Source of the DNA: Glaciecola sp. KUL10
GTDB taxonomy: Bacteria; Pseudomonadota; Gammaproteobacteria; Enterobacterales; Alteromonadaceae
NCBI RefSeq assembly: GCF_003203515.1
Contig: NZ_BGNG01000011.1
Coordinates: 57,426 to 121,425, forward strand
Length of the DNA stretch: 64,000 nucleotides
Direction of reading: 5' to 3'
Shown here piece after piece: positions 38,439-47,973 of the stretch. The position numbers and the translations under genes were made by a program. The notes beneath the pieces were generated by a model that ran no database searches, was not told the origin of the DNA, and was given only the letters and a program-made list of their open reading frames with translations. The number at the start of each line of letters is the position of its first letter. Position 1 is the first letter of the stretch.

Positions 38439-38794
38439 TTGATTATATAGTTGGGCACATCAATTACTGGTTGATTATCGCAGTCATGATGGTAGGTCTA
38501 TACACCCTTATGAGTCGTTCAAACTTAATAAAAAAACTAGCTGGTTTAGCGATGTTTCAAACAGCGGTTATTTTATTCTATGTAAGCCTTGGTAAGGTAG
38601 ATGGCGGAACAGTTCCAATCGTAGCCGAGGGATATACTTTGTATTCAAACCCTCTTCCACAAGTATTGATGTTGACTGCTATCGTAGTTGGTGTTGCGAC
38701 GACAGCACTTGGTTTTGCACTCGTTATTCGAATTAAAGAAGCTTATGAATCGGTAGAAGAACACGAGATTTCACAAATGGATGAAAAAGAATGA
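38435..38794 (+). CDS. mnhC: Na+/H+ antiporter subunit C (NuoK-like)
   Basis: A 119-residue three-helix protein of the MnhC/NuoK family. The segment NLIKKLAGLAMFQTAVILFYVSLG and later PQVLMLTAIVVGVATTALGFALVIRI match the family, though the intramembrane Glu typical of NuoK helix 2 is not obvious here. Sits between mnhB and mnhD as in standard Mrp operons, with four-base overlaps. Confidence 0.9.
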   Translation: MIDYIVGHINYWLIIAVMMVGLYTLMSRSNLIKKLAGLAMFQTAVILFYVSLGKVDGGTVPIVAEGYTLYSNPLPQVLMLTAIVVGVATTALGFALVIRIKEAYESVEEHEISQMDEKE

Positions 38795-40284
38795 ACGAAC
38801 AATTAACCATTCTTTTAGTTGTTATCCCGCTGATTGCAGCACCGATTACAGCATTGTTTAAAAACAAAGACATTGCATGGGCGATAACACTATTGGTAAG
38901 CACTGCATGTTTTGTATTGTCAGTTATCATTATGCTTGACGTAATTGATGGCAAACATGTTATTTACGAACTAGGTGGTTGGCGACCTCCTTGGGGAATA
39001 GAGTATAAGATTGATGCGTTAAATGCTTTTATCGCATTGATAGTGAGTGGTATCGCAACAATCTCTAGTATTTATGCTAAGTCCAGTGTTGAGCACGAAA
39101 TTGATGATTCAACTATCCCCCTGTTTTATGCAGCTTTTCAATTATGTTTACTGGGTTTACTGGGAATCGCTTTAACTGGTGACGTTTTTAATCTATTTGT
39201 TTTCCTCGAAATTTCGTCTTTATCCACATATGCGCTCATTAGTATGGGAAAACACAGGAAAGCGCTGACAGCGGCATTTTCGTATCTAATTCTGGGGACA
39301 GTAGGGGCAACATTTTTCTTAATTGGCGTTGGCTTTTTATTCGCAGCCTCTGGGAGCTTAAACACAGCCGATATTGCACAACGTTTCGAAACGTTTGCGC
39401 ACATGCAGCTTGTTGAAACAGCTCTTATTTTCATGGTGTTAGGCATTGCGCTCAAAGCAGCAGTTTTCCCTTTACACAGTTGGCTTCCAAATGCATATAG
39501 TCAGGCGCCGTCTGCAGTCAGTGTATTCCTATCAGCAACCGCCACAAAAGTATCTATTTACGCATTATATCGTGTTTTATTTGACCTCTACCCCGTCCAA
39601 TATTGGGTCGATATGCTAATGCCACAAATCTTACTTTCATTGGGCTGTGTCGCTGTTATTTACGGCAGTTACAGAGCGTGGCAACAAGTCGAAATGAAAC
39701 GCCTTTTAGCATTTTCAAGTGTCGCTCAAATTGGCTATATGATTATTGGCTTGGCACTGCTTAATCAAAATGGCTTAACCGCCTCAATTATGCATTTATT
39801 CAACCATGCAGTCATAAAAGCAACATTGTTTATGGGCGCGGGTATCTTACTTTATAGGGCTAATACTACTGACCTTGGCAGTTTAAGAGGTATGGGAAGA
39901 GATATCCCTTGGTCGTTTGCCGCCATGGTTATTGCTGGTCTCAGCCTTATCGGCGTACCTGGCACTGTTGGCTTCATCACTAAATGGTACTTGTTAGAAT
40001 CCGCAATTGAAACTGGTCAGTGGATCGTAGTAGTTACAATCGTTATTGGTTCTGTACTTGCAATCGGGTATGTATGGAAAATAGTCGAGTCACTGTACTT
40101 TAGAAGCAGTCGTAAGGTTCATATCCATGCCGTGGAGAGTGGCGATGATAGTGTTGGTAAAACACCGATTGGCATGGCAGTAGCACTATGGATTGGCGCA
40201 GGTTTGTGTATTTTCTTTGGTTTAAATACTGACTTGTCATTTGATGCAGCAACCACTGCAGCACTTTCATTACTTAAGCAATAG
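38791..40284 (+). CDS. mnhD: Na+/H+ antiporter subunit D (NuoN/M-like)
   Basis: A 497-residue proton-translocating subunit with about 14 helices. The key Glu is in NLFVFLEISSLSTYALIS near residues 132-149; the Lys and His of the channel are in GIALKAAVFPLHSWLPNAYSQAPSAVSVFLSATATK near 218-253; a second conserved Lys is in HLFNHAVIKATLFMGAG. This is the standard MrpD. The next gene follows after 11 bases. Confidence 0.93.
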   Translation: MNEQLTILLVVIPLIAAPITALFKNKDIAWAITLLVSTACFVLSVIIMLDVIDGKHVIYELGGWRPPWGIEYKIDALNAFIALIVSGIATISSIYAKSSVEHEIDDSTIPLFYAAFQLCLLGLLGIALTGDVFNLFVFLEISSLSTYALISMGKHRKALTAAFSYLILGTVGATFFLIGVGFLFAASGSLNTADIAQRFETFAHMQLVETALIFMVLGIALKAAVFPLHSWLPNAYSQAPSAVSVFLSATATKVSIYALYRVLFDLYPVQYWVDMLMPQILLSLGCVAVIYGSYRAWQQVEMKRLLAFSSVAQIGYMIIGLALLNQNGLTASIMHLFNHAVIKATLFMGAGILLYRANTTDLGSLRGMGRDIPWSFAAMVIAGLSLIGVPGTVGFITKWYLLESAIETGQWIVVVTIVIGSVLAIGYVWKIVESLYFRSSRKVHIHAVESGDDSVGKTPIGMAVALWIGAGLCIFFGLNTDLSFDAATTAALSLLKQ

Positions 40285-40295
40285 GAGAGAAATTA

Positions 40296-41789
40296 ATGGA
40301 CTTTTCGATGTCTCACCTAATTATCGCCAGTATGTTAGTACCTGTTTTTGGTGGTTTAATACTGACTCGCTTCGACAACAAGCCCAACCTGCGAGAGGCC
40401 GTGACATTAGTCACCGCGATAGTTGTGTTTGTGATCAATATCCTCATCTATCAAGGTTTAGATTGGTCTCAAGCAGACGCAGTTGTAAATTCCAAGTTTT
40501 CTATTGCCGAGCCGATCGAAGGACTTTCAGTCACTTTCTCTGCGACTCCATTTGGAAGTATGTTTGCACTTATTGCAAGCGGCCTTTGGATCGCAACATC
40601 CACATATGCCATTGGATACATGCGTGCACATCACGAAAAGCATCAGACACGCTTTTACTTGTTGTTTGCGCTAGCAATTGCTGGCGTAATGGCTGTTGCA
40701 TACTCGGATAACTTATTCACTTTATTCTTGTTTTATGAAGTATTAACCGTCTCTACCTACCCTCTAGTTACGCATGCCGGTTCAAGAAATGCGCGTAGAG
40801 GTGGGCGCAATTACATTAGAATTTTGATGGGATCGTCCATTTTGTTCTTTTTGCCCGCGATGATTATCGTGTGGTTTGTGGCTGGAGACCTAACCTTTAC
40901 ACAAGGCGGGGTGCTTGAAGGGAACTTAGACGCTGTTTGGACAGCCCCTTTGTTGCTTCTATTTCTTTTTGGTATCAGTAAGGCGGGCCTAATGCCTTTG
41001 CACCGCTGGCTCCCTTCTGCCATGGTTGCACCAACACCAGTAAGTGCTCTGTTACACGCAGTAGCCGTAGTTAAAGCCGGTGTGTTTTCAATTCTAAAAG
41101 TGATTGTGTTTATCTTTGGCACTGACTTTATTACACAAACACAGGCAAACGACTGGTTGCTCTTTGTTCCCTTGTTCACAATTGTTGCTGCTAGCTTAAT
41201 CGCGCTTCAGAAAGATAATTTAAAAGAGAGACTTGCATACTCCACCGTTAGCCAACTCAGTTACATCGTGTTAGGCGCCCTATTGGCAAATAAACTTGGT
41301 GTCCTTGGCGGCTCTATGCATATCGCCATGCATGCGTTTGCTAAGATATCTTTGTTTTTCGCTGCGGGGGCGATTCTTGTTACTACACATAAAAAGAACG
41401 TAAGCCAATTATCTGGCCTTGGTCGACAAATGCCATTTACCTTTGCAGTATTTACTATTGGTACATTAAGTATTATTGGCTTACCTATATTTGGTGGTGT
41501 TTGGAGTAAATGGTACTTGGTATCTGGCGGACTTGAATTCAGCGGGGCTGAGCTTACCTTTTGGGCTGTTCTCACGGCGTTAGCAATCAGTTCAATGTTA
41601 AACATCTATTATCTTTTAAGCATACCTGTAAAGGCATTTTTCATGCCTGCTGATAATGAAGATGTAGGTATAAAAGAAGCCCCAATCCCTTGCTTAATCG
41701 GAATGGCAATACCCACTGCCATCACTATTTATCTGTTTTTCGATCCGTCGCTCTTTTATGAGTTGTCAGCTACTTTAACAAAGGCGTAA
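40296..41789 (+). CDS. Second NuoL/M-like proton-conducting subunit
   Basis: A 497-residue relative of MrpD/MrpA with its own full set of channel residues: Glu in LFLFYEVLTVSTYPLV, Lys in GISKAGLMPLHRWLPSAMVAPTPVSALLHAVAVVKAG. The APTPVSALLHA segment is closer to NuoL/MrpA-type than to MrpD-type subunits, so it could stand for the N-terminal half of MrpA. AGGAGAG precedes the ATG. Its stop overlaps the next gene's start. Confidence 0.88.
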   Translation: MDFSMSHLIIASMLVPVFGGLILTRFDNKPNLREAVTLVTAIVVFVINILIYQGLDWSQADAVVNSKFSIAEPIEGLSVTFSATPFGSMFALIASGLWIATSTYAIGYMRAHHEKHQTRFYLLFALAIAGVMAVAYSDNLFTLFLFYEVLTVSTYPLVTHAGSRNARRGGRNYIRILMGSSILFFLPAMIIVWFVAGDLTFTQGGVLEGNLDAVWTAPLLLLFLFGISKAGLMPLHRWLPSAMVAPTPVSALLHAVAVVKAGVFSILKVIVFIFGTDFITQTQANDWLLFVPLFTIVAASLIALQKDNLKERLAYSTVSQLSYIVLGALLANKLGVLGGSMHIAMHAFAKISLFFAAGAILVTTHKKNVSQLSGLGRQMPFTFAVFTIGTLSIIGLPIFGGVWSKWYLVSGGLEFSGAELTFWAVLTALAISSMLNIYYLLSIPVKAFFMPADNEDVGIKEAPIPCLIGMAIPTAITIYLFFDPSLFYELSATLTKA

Positions 41790-42103
41790 TGAGCATGAGC
41801 ACTGATAATCACTCACACAAAAAACCTGAAGGTGAAGCTGAAGATTTTTTTGATAAGCCAGCAAATGTAGCGCTTATCCTAAAGGTTTTTTACGTCCTTT
41901 GTGCCCTCTTAGTCATCGCGGATTTTGTTGTCCACCGGCATATTTATGTCAGTTTTGAAGAAATTCCGACCTTTTATGCACTTTATGGTTTTGTCGCCTG
42001 CGTTGTTCTTGTCGTCATAGCAAAAGAGATGCGTAAGATATTTATGAAGGACGAAAGTTATTACGATGAACGAAAAGATGAAAGTGAGGAGATGCCCAAA
42101 TGA
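41789..42103 (+). CDS. Small two-helix subunit of the Mrp-like cluster
   Basis: A 104-residue protein with two membrane helices (about 28-47 and 63-82) and charged ends. The order FFDKPANV, LVIADFVVHRHIYVSFEEIPTFYALYGFVACVVLVVIAKEMRKIF, then DESYYDERK is, as I recall, conserved in small proteins at this position of similar clusters in alpha- and gammaproteobacteria. It has no counterpart in the classic seven-gene Mrp operon. Function is unknown; overlap with the genes on both sides suggests it is a stoichiometric subunit. Confidence 0.78.
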   Translation: MSMSTDNHSHKKPEGEAEDFFDKPANVALILKVFYVLCALLVIADFVVHRHIYVSFEEIPTFYALYGFVACVVLVVIAKEMRKIFMKDESYYDERKDESEEMPK

Positions 42104-43776
42104 TATATAGCATCCCCGCATTTTTACCCTTTTTTATTGGTGCAGCACTTCTTGCAGTGCTACCTAATAGGTTTAAATATTTTGTTGTACTGATTCCTCT
42201 AGTTAACGGCATTTTACTATTCCTGAGCGGAACAAATACACAATCATACGACGTCAGCGTTCATACATTTACCTTAGAGTTGATGGAAGTAGATAAGCTA
42301 AGCTTGCTGTTTGGCTATTTGTTCCACCTTGCTTGTTTTATATGTGTTATTTATGCATTACACATCAAAGACAAAGTCCAACTCGTGGCAGGACTAGCGT
42401 ACGCGGGCTCAGCGATCGGCGCTGTGTTTGCTGGGGATTTTGTCACTTTGTTTATATTCTGGGAGTTACTTGCCCTCACCTCGGCATACCTCGTTTTCGC
42501 GAGACGCACGCAGGCAGCCAGAGAAGCAGGTATTCGTTACTTAATTATTCAAGTACTTTCGGGCGTATTACTTCTATTTGGCGCACTCATGTACTATCGC
42601 GATACTGGTTCACTAAATATCGAATATATCGGTTTGGGGTCTGTCGCTTCGTGGTTTTTACTGATTGCCTTCGGAATTAAAGCAGCTTTTCCTTTTCTAC
42701 ACACGTGGCTGACTGATGCCTATCCTGAAGCTACGCCAGTTGGCACTGTTTTTTTATCCGCGTTTACCACTAAATGTGCAATTTATATGCTTGCTAGAAC
42801 ATTTCCAGGCGAGGATTTATTGGTCTATATTGGCGCCGCAATGACATGTTTCCCTATATTCTACGCAGTCATAGAAAACGATCTTCGCAAAGTGTTGGCA
42901 TACAGCTTAATAAACCAATTGGGTTTTATGGTGTGTGGAATTGGAATAGGAACAGCACTAGCACTAAATGGCACCGTTGCTCACGCATTTAACGATGTTA
43001 TATTTAAAGGTCTATTGTTTATGACGATGGGCGCAGTATTGACGCGTGTAGGACATGTTAAGGGCTCACATTTGGGGGGACTTTATAAGACAATGCCGAA
43101 AACCACGATATTTTGTATCGTAGGTGCCGCCTCTATTTCAGCTTTTCCTTTGTTTAGTGGTTTCGTCAGTAAGAGTATGGTGATGGCTGCCATGATTGAA
43201 GCGGGTCACGAATACCTTTGGCTAATGTTGTTATTTGCCTCCGCTGGCGTATTCCATCACGCAGGTATTAAGATTCCATTCTTTGCATTTTTTGCACATG
43301 ATTCAGGTATGCGTCCCAAAGAGGCTCCTAATAACATGCTAATAGCGATGGGTATTGCATCAGTTCTGTGTATCGCAATCGGAAGCTATCCAACAATGCT
43401 TTATTCATTGTTACCTTGGGATAACACCTATGTTCCATATGACGTTACGCACACATTGACTCAATTGCAGTTGTTGTTCTTCTCGGCGTTAGCGTTTGTA
43501 TGGCTAAACAAGAAAGGGCTTTATCCACCAGAGTTAAAATCGGTCAATTTGGATGTTGAATGGATTTATAGAACTGCCATGCCTACATCTGGGCTTTATA
43601 TTTTAGCGAAACTGAGTCAACTGAAAACCTCATTCATTTCGTTAGGTAACGCTATAATTGCATCCATCCCTGTAATGAAACGAGATAGTGATGCTAATGC
43701 AGCAACTATGACCTTTAGAATGGCAATCGGGTTTGTAGTATTAGTTGTCTTGGCTTTTATCACGCAGTTTGTTTAA
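42100..43776 (+). CDS. Third NuoL/M/N-like proton-conducting subunit
   Basis: A 558-residue subunit often named Na(+)/H(+) antiporter subunit D in related clusters. Channel residues: Glu in TLFIFWELLALTSAYLVF near 117-134, Lys/His in GIKAAFPFLHTWLTDAYPEATPVGTVFLSAFTTK near 191-224, and Lys in FNDVIFKGLLFMTMG. A poorly conserved C-terminal extension (about 480-558) ends in one more helix. It closes the operon; a hairpin overlapping its stop codon follows. Confidence 0.88.
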   Translation: MIYSIPAFLPFFIGAALLAVLPNRFKYFVVLIPLVNGILLFLSGTNTQSYDVSVHTFTLELMEVDKLSLLFGYLFHLACFICVIYALHIKDKVQLVAGLAYAGSAIGAVFAGDFVTLFIFWELLALTSAYLVFARRTQAAREAGIRYLIIQVLSGVLLLFGALMYYRDTGSLNIEYIGLGSVASWFLLIAFGIKAAFPFLHTWLTDAYPEATPVGTVFLSAFTTKCAIYMLARTFPGEDLLVYIGAAMTCFPIFYAVIENDLRKVLAYSLINQLGFMVCGIGIGTALALNGTVAHAFNDVIFKGLLFMTMGAVLTRVGHVKGSHLGGLYKTMPKTTIFCIVGAASISAFPLFSGFVSKSMVMAAMIEAGHEYLWLMLLFASAGVFHHAGIKIPFFAFFAHDSGMRPKEAPNNMLIAMGIASVLCIAIGSYPTMLYSLLPWDNTYVPYDVTHTLTQLQLLFFSALAFVWLNKKGLYPPELKSVNLDVEWIYRTAMPTSGLYILAKLSQLKTSFISLGNAIIASIPVMKRDSDANAATMTFRMAIGFVVLVVLAFITQFV

Positions 43777-43788
43777 AACTGCGTGATA
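43758..43788 (+). terminator. Hairpin overlapping the end of the antiporter operon
   Basis: A perfect 13-bp stem, TATCACGCAGTTT with AAACTGCGTGATA, around a GTTTA loop that contains the start of the stop codon. A looser T-rich stretch (CTTTTCACGTTTTT) follows. Likely terminator for the Mrp-like operon. Confidence 0.72.
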
Positions 43789-43994
43789 TACTTTTCACGT
43801 TTTTAGACGGTATCCTATAAGATAACACTCTAGGCTAGTTTTCAAAAAAGTCATATAAACTTCACGCCTTTCTGCCTAGCCCCCTACTCACCAAAACATT
43901 AATACTTTATCGCTAAACTCCGATAACCTATACATATTAGTCGGTGAGTGTTTAGGACTTAAAAATTTTCAAATTAAGGTTACAGTTATTACTG

Positions 43995-46900
43995 ATGATA
44001 CTGGTAATGATGTTTTCATTTTCCAGTTTTTCTGAGGATTATTTGCAAGAACTCGAGTCTATCGAGCATTTTCGTGCGTTTCCAATAATCACCGATAACG
44101 AACAGTCTGTGCCGTTTATTCGCCAAACAATTCAAGATAGAAGTGGCTTTTTGTGGTTATCAGGAGAAGGAGGAATCAGCCTTTTTGACGGCTATAAACT
44201 CAAGCGCTACCCACTCCCATATGCCGGAGACGGCTCACAAGTTAACAACCCCTCTTTTATCGTAGACCAAAGTGGAAAGCTATGGGCCGGCCAATCCGGC
44301 ATCAATTATTACGATGATACACTCGATAAATTTGTACTAATCGAAAACACAAAAGAATGGATTGTTTATGGAATGATAGAAGATAAAAATGGCTTTCTTT
44401 GGTTCGGGGGCCTAGGCAGTGGACTTACTATGTTTGATTTGGCAACAGAAGAAATAGTCCAACACTTTGATTTTAAGAACGGGGATACTCGTCCAAAAGA
44501 TGTCATCTCAATGGTTTATGAGAAAAGCGAACACGTCATTTGGTTTACTTCATACCAAGGACTTTACCGGTTTAGTATTGATTCAAAGACGCTGGAAAAA
44601 GTAACAACGCCGTTAGACGGGTATTTTAATAGCTTCATCCTACGCAATATGTCGATTGATGAACAAAACAGAAGTCTTTGGTTAGGCACTCAAAAAGGCC
44701 TTCTTAGAGTAAACACGTCTACTTTTGAAACGCACCTTTATGGCAATAGTTATCAGTCTTCAGGGTTAGCTACACAAGATGTGACGACGACATTTATTGA
44801 TTCAAACAACAGACTGTGGGTGGGTTTAGAAAAAGCGGGCTTGTGTCTCTATAAACCCGCTGGTGATAAATTTATTTGTCTAAGCGCCTCTTTTAATGAA
44901 AAAAATCGACTGCCATTTGCGACAATTGAAGATATTTTTGAAGACAAAGATGGCTCTCTTTGGTTAGCGATGAATCAATATGGCTTGATCAGAGTCTCCC
45001 CTAAGTTAGAAAAAATGCGCCGTTTTAGAGACCTTGCCAATGAGCCAATAGACAATTACTTTCCACACTCTTTTGACGGTATTGAAAGACCTAATGGTGA
45101 AATATGGTTTGCTACAGATGGCGGGGGAATCAACATCTTGAATCCAAAATCGGGAGAGTTTAGAAACCTCAAAAGTGTTCGTAACAAAGCCAATAGTTTG
45201 AGTTCAAACTCAGTTATCACTATCGCACAAGATGAGCATAACAATATTTGGGCAGGAACTTGGTCAGGAGGATTATCAAAGATAAATCCCGAAACAATGG
45301 AAATAGAAACTTTTCAAAAGGATATTAAACTACCGTCAAATCAGAGCCTTGCAGGGAACAATATTTTTTCTGTTGAAAGTGATCATAATAATGGTATTTG
45401 GCTCTCTATCTGGGGCATGGGCTTACAACACTTCGATTTAAAGACAAAGACTTTTCGCAACTATATTCATAAAGATGCCGGCGGCAACTCGAATATTAAT
45501 AATATAGAGATTTATGACCTTCAAATAATTAACGACAAGCTTTATGTGGTTGGTCAGCACGGGCTAGAAGTGTTGGATATAAATAGTGGTGAATTTACGA
45601 CTTTATTTGATGAAAAATATGGCGGATTAACATACGTGCATGTTGAATCAGAGAAAAGCATCTGGCTCGGTTCATTTAGAGGTGTAATAAACCTTAACTC
45701 GATCACCGGCGACTATCAAATATATGATGTTACTAATGGCTTATCGGCCAACGAAGTGGGTTATCTCGCCCCCTACAACGGTCAACTTTGGGTCGCTACT
45801 AGCAATGGACTTTCGATTATTGATCTCGATACTCAAATAATTAGCCGATATTACCAACGAGATGGCCTCACTGGGAACGAACAAAGCACTCACGGCGAGT
45901 TTTTGATCAGTGAAAATCGTTTATTTATGCCTGGAAAATACGGTATCACCGTGATTGAAAATGGACAACTTCCCACCAATGATGTCGTTTCTAAAGCCCG
46001 AATTAGTCAAGTAGATATATTTAGTAAAAACACGTTAGGGGAGTCTACTAAAAGATTAACTGAGTTTGTAAATGACGCTGGTAAATATCAACTACCCTAC
46101 ACAAGCAACAGTCTGAGGTTTGCCTTTACTTCCCCTAATTACATATTTCCAGAGCACAATCGATTCCGATACCGATTGAAAGGTTGGCAGAATGACTACG
46201 TAGAGGTAGATGCAAATGAGAGGTTTGCCAATTACACCAACCTACCGGCTGGCGAGTATACCTTCGAAGTATTTGCGGCCAACAGTAGTGGTGTATGGAG
46301 CAGCGAACCCAATCGACTCGTATTTACGGTATTACCTCCTTGGTGGTCTACATGGTGGTTTTCCGCACTCGTTATCATTTTGCTAGCATTAACTACATAC
46401 TCAATTACTCGAGTCAGGCTATCAGTCAATATCAGAAGGGAAAGATACCTGAGCCAAAAAGTAAATGAAAAAACCAAACAGCTAGCGCAATACACAGCAG
46501 AGTTGGAGCGAGCCAGTGAATCACTTTCGGCGCTAAATCAAGAATTGGAAGACCGAGTTCTTCAACGAACTCAAGAGCTACAATGTGAGGTTAACGAGCG
46601 TAAACAAGCAGAAGAGAAGCTCTTACATATGGCGTTTCATGATTCATTAACAGACCTTCCAAATCGCCAATGGATAACACAGCATATCGAAACCTTGATT
46701 AATCGAACAAAAACGGAAAGAAGCTTTAACTACGCAGTGATGTTTTTGGATGGTGATCGGTTTAAACAAATCAACGATACGCTTGGGCACTTATTTGGTG
46801 ATAAATTGCTTATTTCATGTGCCCGCCGCTTATTAAATCAAATACCGAACAAAGGGCACGCGGGTAGATTAGGCGGTGACGAATTCACAGTCGTACTTGA

Positions 46901-47966
46901 GGACTGTACAAAAGATGAAGCAGAAGCCCTCGCCGAAACAATCGTGAAAGCATTTGAAAGACCCTTTAAGATAAATGAAGCGACCGTATATTTTAATGTT
47001 AGCGTAGGACTTGTGCTGTGCGATCTAGCTTATGACAAAGTGCCTACAGTGCTGAAGAATGCTGATATTGCCATGTATCATGCAAAAGAAGCAGGAAAAA
47101 GCACGTTTAAAACCTTTGATTTAAGTATGCAAGCGCAAACACTTAAAACGAGTGAAATAGAACAGGATCTTAGAGAAACAGTTGAAAAAAGAGGCTTTCA
47201 GCTTGCCTATCAACCTATTTTTGATTTAAAAACAAATATATTAACTGGCTTTGAGGCACTTATTCGTTGGTATCATCCCAAAAAAGGCTTTATATCTCCA
47301 CTAGACTTCATACCTATTGCTGAAGAAACGGGGTTGATTTGGGAAATAGGTGAATGGGTATTGGCTGAGTCGTGTCGTCAGGCAATGCGCTGGCATCAAT
47401 CCACTAGTGAGTTAGCGCCCACAATTTCGATCAACTTATCAAGTAACCAACTTCGCAATACTCACTTTTTGGATTTACTCGACGATATTATGGATGATGT
47501 TGGTATAGACTCAAAATATGTGAAGCTCGAACTAACCGAATCTTTACTTATCGAAAATAGTCATCAACTGAGCCAACTCTATTCAAAGCTGAAACAAAGA
47601 CAAATTGATTTAGCCCTTGATGATTTCGGCACAGGTTATTCATCACTAGCATACCTAAATGAGATTCCTGTCCAATATTTGAAAATAGATCGTTCTTTTG
47701 TTGCTGCAATCGACAATAATACTAATGAAATTACCAATCCAAGCGCTTTAAAAATCCTAAAAGCGATAGTCTCACTTGGGAAAGGGTTAGGTAAGCAAGT
47801 CACCGCAGAAGGTATTGAAACTGAAATTCAATTAACATATTTGAAAGAGTTTGAGTGCGATCTGGCACAGGGTTTTTATCTAGCTAAGCCACTGAGTGAA
47901 AAAGATGCAAATCAGTTAGTGTTGCAACATGACTCTTTTTGTATCAGTCGAACCAATAAGAATTAA
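43995..47966 (+). CDS. Hybrid periplasmic sensor with beta-propeller, Y_Y_Y, GGDEF and EAL domains
   Basis: A 1323-residue single-pass sensor. After a signal segment, residues about 30-680 are repeats of the type DKNGFLWFGG / DSNNRLWVG (Reg_prop), forming two beta-propellers. A Y_Y_Y domain (about 700-775, ending LPAGEYTFEVFA) precedes a transmembrane helix near 783-805, then a coiled coil (about 815-875). The cytoplasmic part has GGDEF at 960-964 and a complete EAL domain: EAL at 1087-1089, ELTES, DDFGTGYSS, KIDRSF, AEGIE. The cyclase lacks an I-site RxxD. Both activities look possible, so it may switch between making and breaking cyclic di-GMP on binding a periplasmic ligand. Confidence 0.9.
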   Translation: MILVMMFSFSSFSEDYLQELESIEHFRAFPIITDNEQSVPFIRQTIQDRSGFLWLSGEGGISLFDGYKLKRYPLPYAGDGSQVNNPSFIVDQSGKLWAGQSGINYYDDTLDKFVLIENTKEWIVYGMIEDKNGFLWFGGLGSGLTMFDLATEEIVQHFDFKNGDTRPKDVISMVYEKSEHVIWFTSYQGLYRFSIDSKTLEKVTTPLDGYFNSFILRNMSIDEQNRSLWLGTQKGLLRVNTSTFETHLYGNSYQSSGLATQDVTTTFIDSNNRLWVGLEKAGLCLYKPAGDKFICLSASFNEKNRLPFATIEDIFEDKDGSLWLAMNQYGLIRVSPKLEKMRRFRDLANEPIDNYFPHSFDGIERPNGEIWFATDGGGINILNPKSGEFRNLKSVRNKANSLSSNSVITIAQDEHNNIWAGTWSGGLSKINPETMEIETFQKDIKLPSNQSLAGNNIFSVESDHNNGIWLSIWGMGLQHFDLKTKTFRNYIHKDAGGNSNINNIEIYDLQIINDKLYVVGQHGLEVLDINSGEFTTLFDEKYGGLTYVHVESEKSIWLGSFRGVINLNSITGDYQIYDVTNGLSANEVGYLAPYNGQLWVATSNGLSIIDLDTQIISRYYQRDGLTGNEQSTHGEFLISENRLFMPGKYGITVIENGQLPTNDVVSKARISQVDIFSKNTLGESTKRLTEFVNDAGKYQLPYTSNSLRFAFTSPNYIFPEHNRFRYRLKGWQNDYVEVDANERFANYTNLPAGEYTFEVFAANSSGVWSSEPNRLVFTVLPPWWSTWWFSALVIILLALTTYSITRVRLSVNIRRERYLSQKVNEKTKQLAQYTAELERASESLSALNQELEDRVLQRTQELQCEVNERKQAEEKLLHMAFHDSLTDLPNRQWITQHIETLINRTKTERSFNYAVMFLDGDRFKQINDTLGHLFGDKLLISCARRLLNQIPNKGHAGRLGGDEFTVVLEDCTKDEAEALAETIVKAFERPFKINEATVYFNVSVGLVLCDLAYDKVPTVLKNADIAMYHAKEAGKSTFKTFDLSMQAQTLKTSEIEQDLRETVEKRGFQLAYQPIFDLKTNILTGFEALIRWYHPKKGFISPLDFIPIAEETGLIWEIGEWVLAESCRQAMRWHQSTSELAPTISINLSSNQLRNTHFLDLLDDIMDDVGIDSKYVKLELTESLLIENSHQLSQLYSKLKQRQIDLALDDFGTGYSSLAYLNEIPVQYLKIDRSFVAAIDNNTNEITNPSALKILKAIVSLGKGLGKQVTAEGIETEIQLTYLKEFECDLAQGFYLAKPLSEKDANQLVLQHDSFCISRTNKN

Positions 47967-47973
47967 TAACGCG

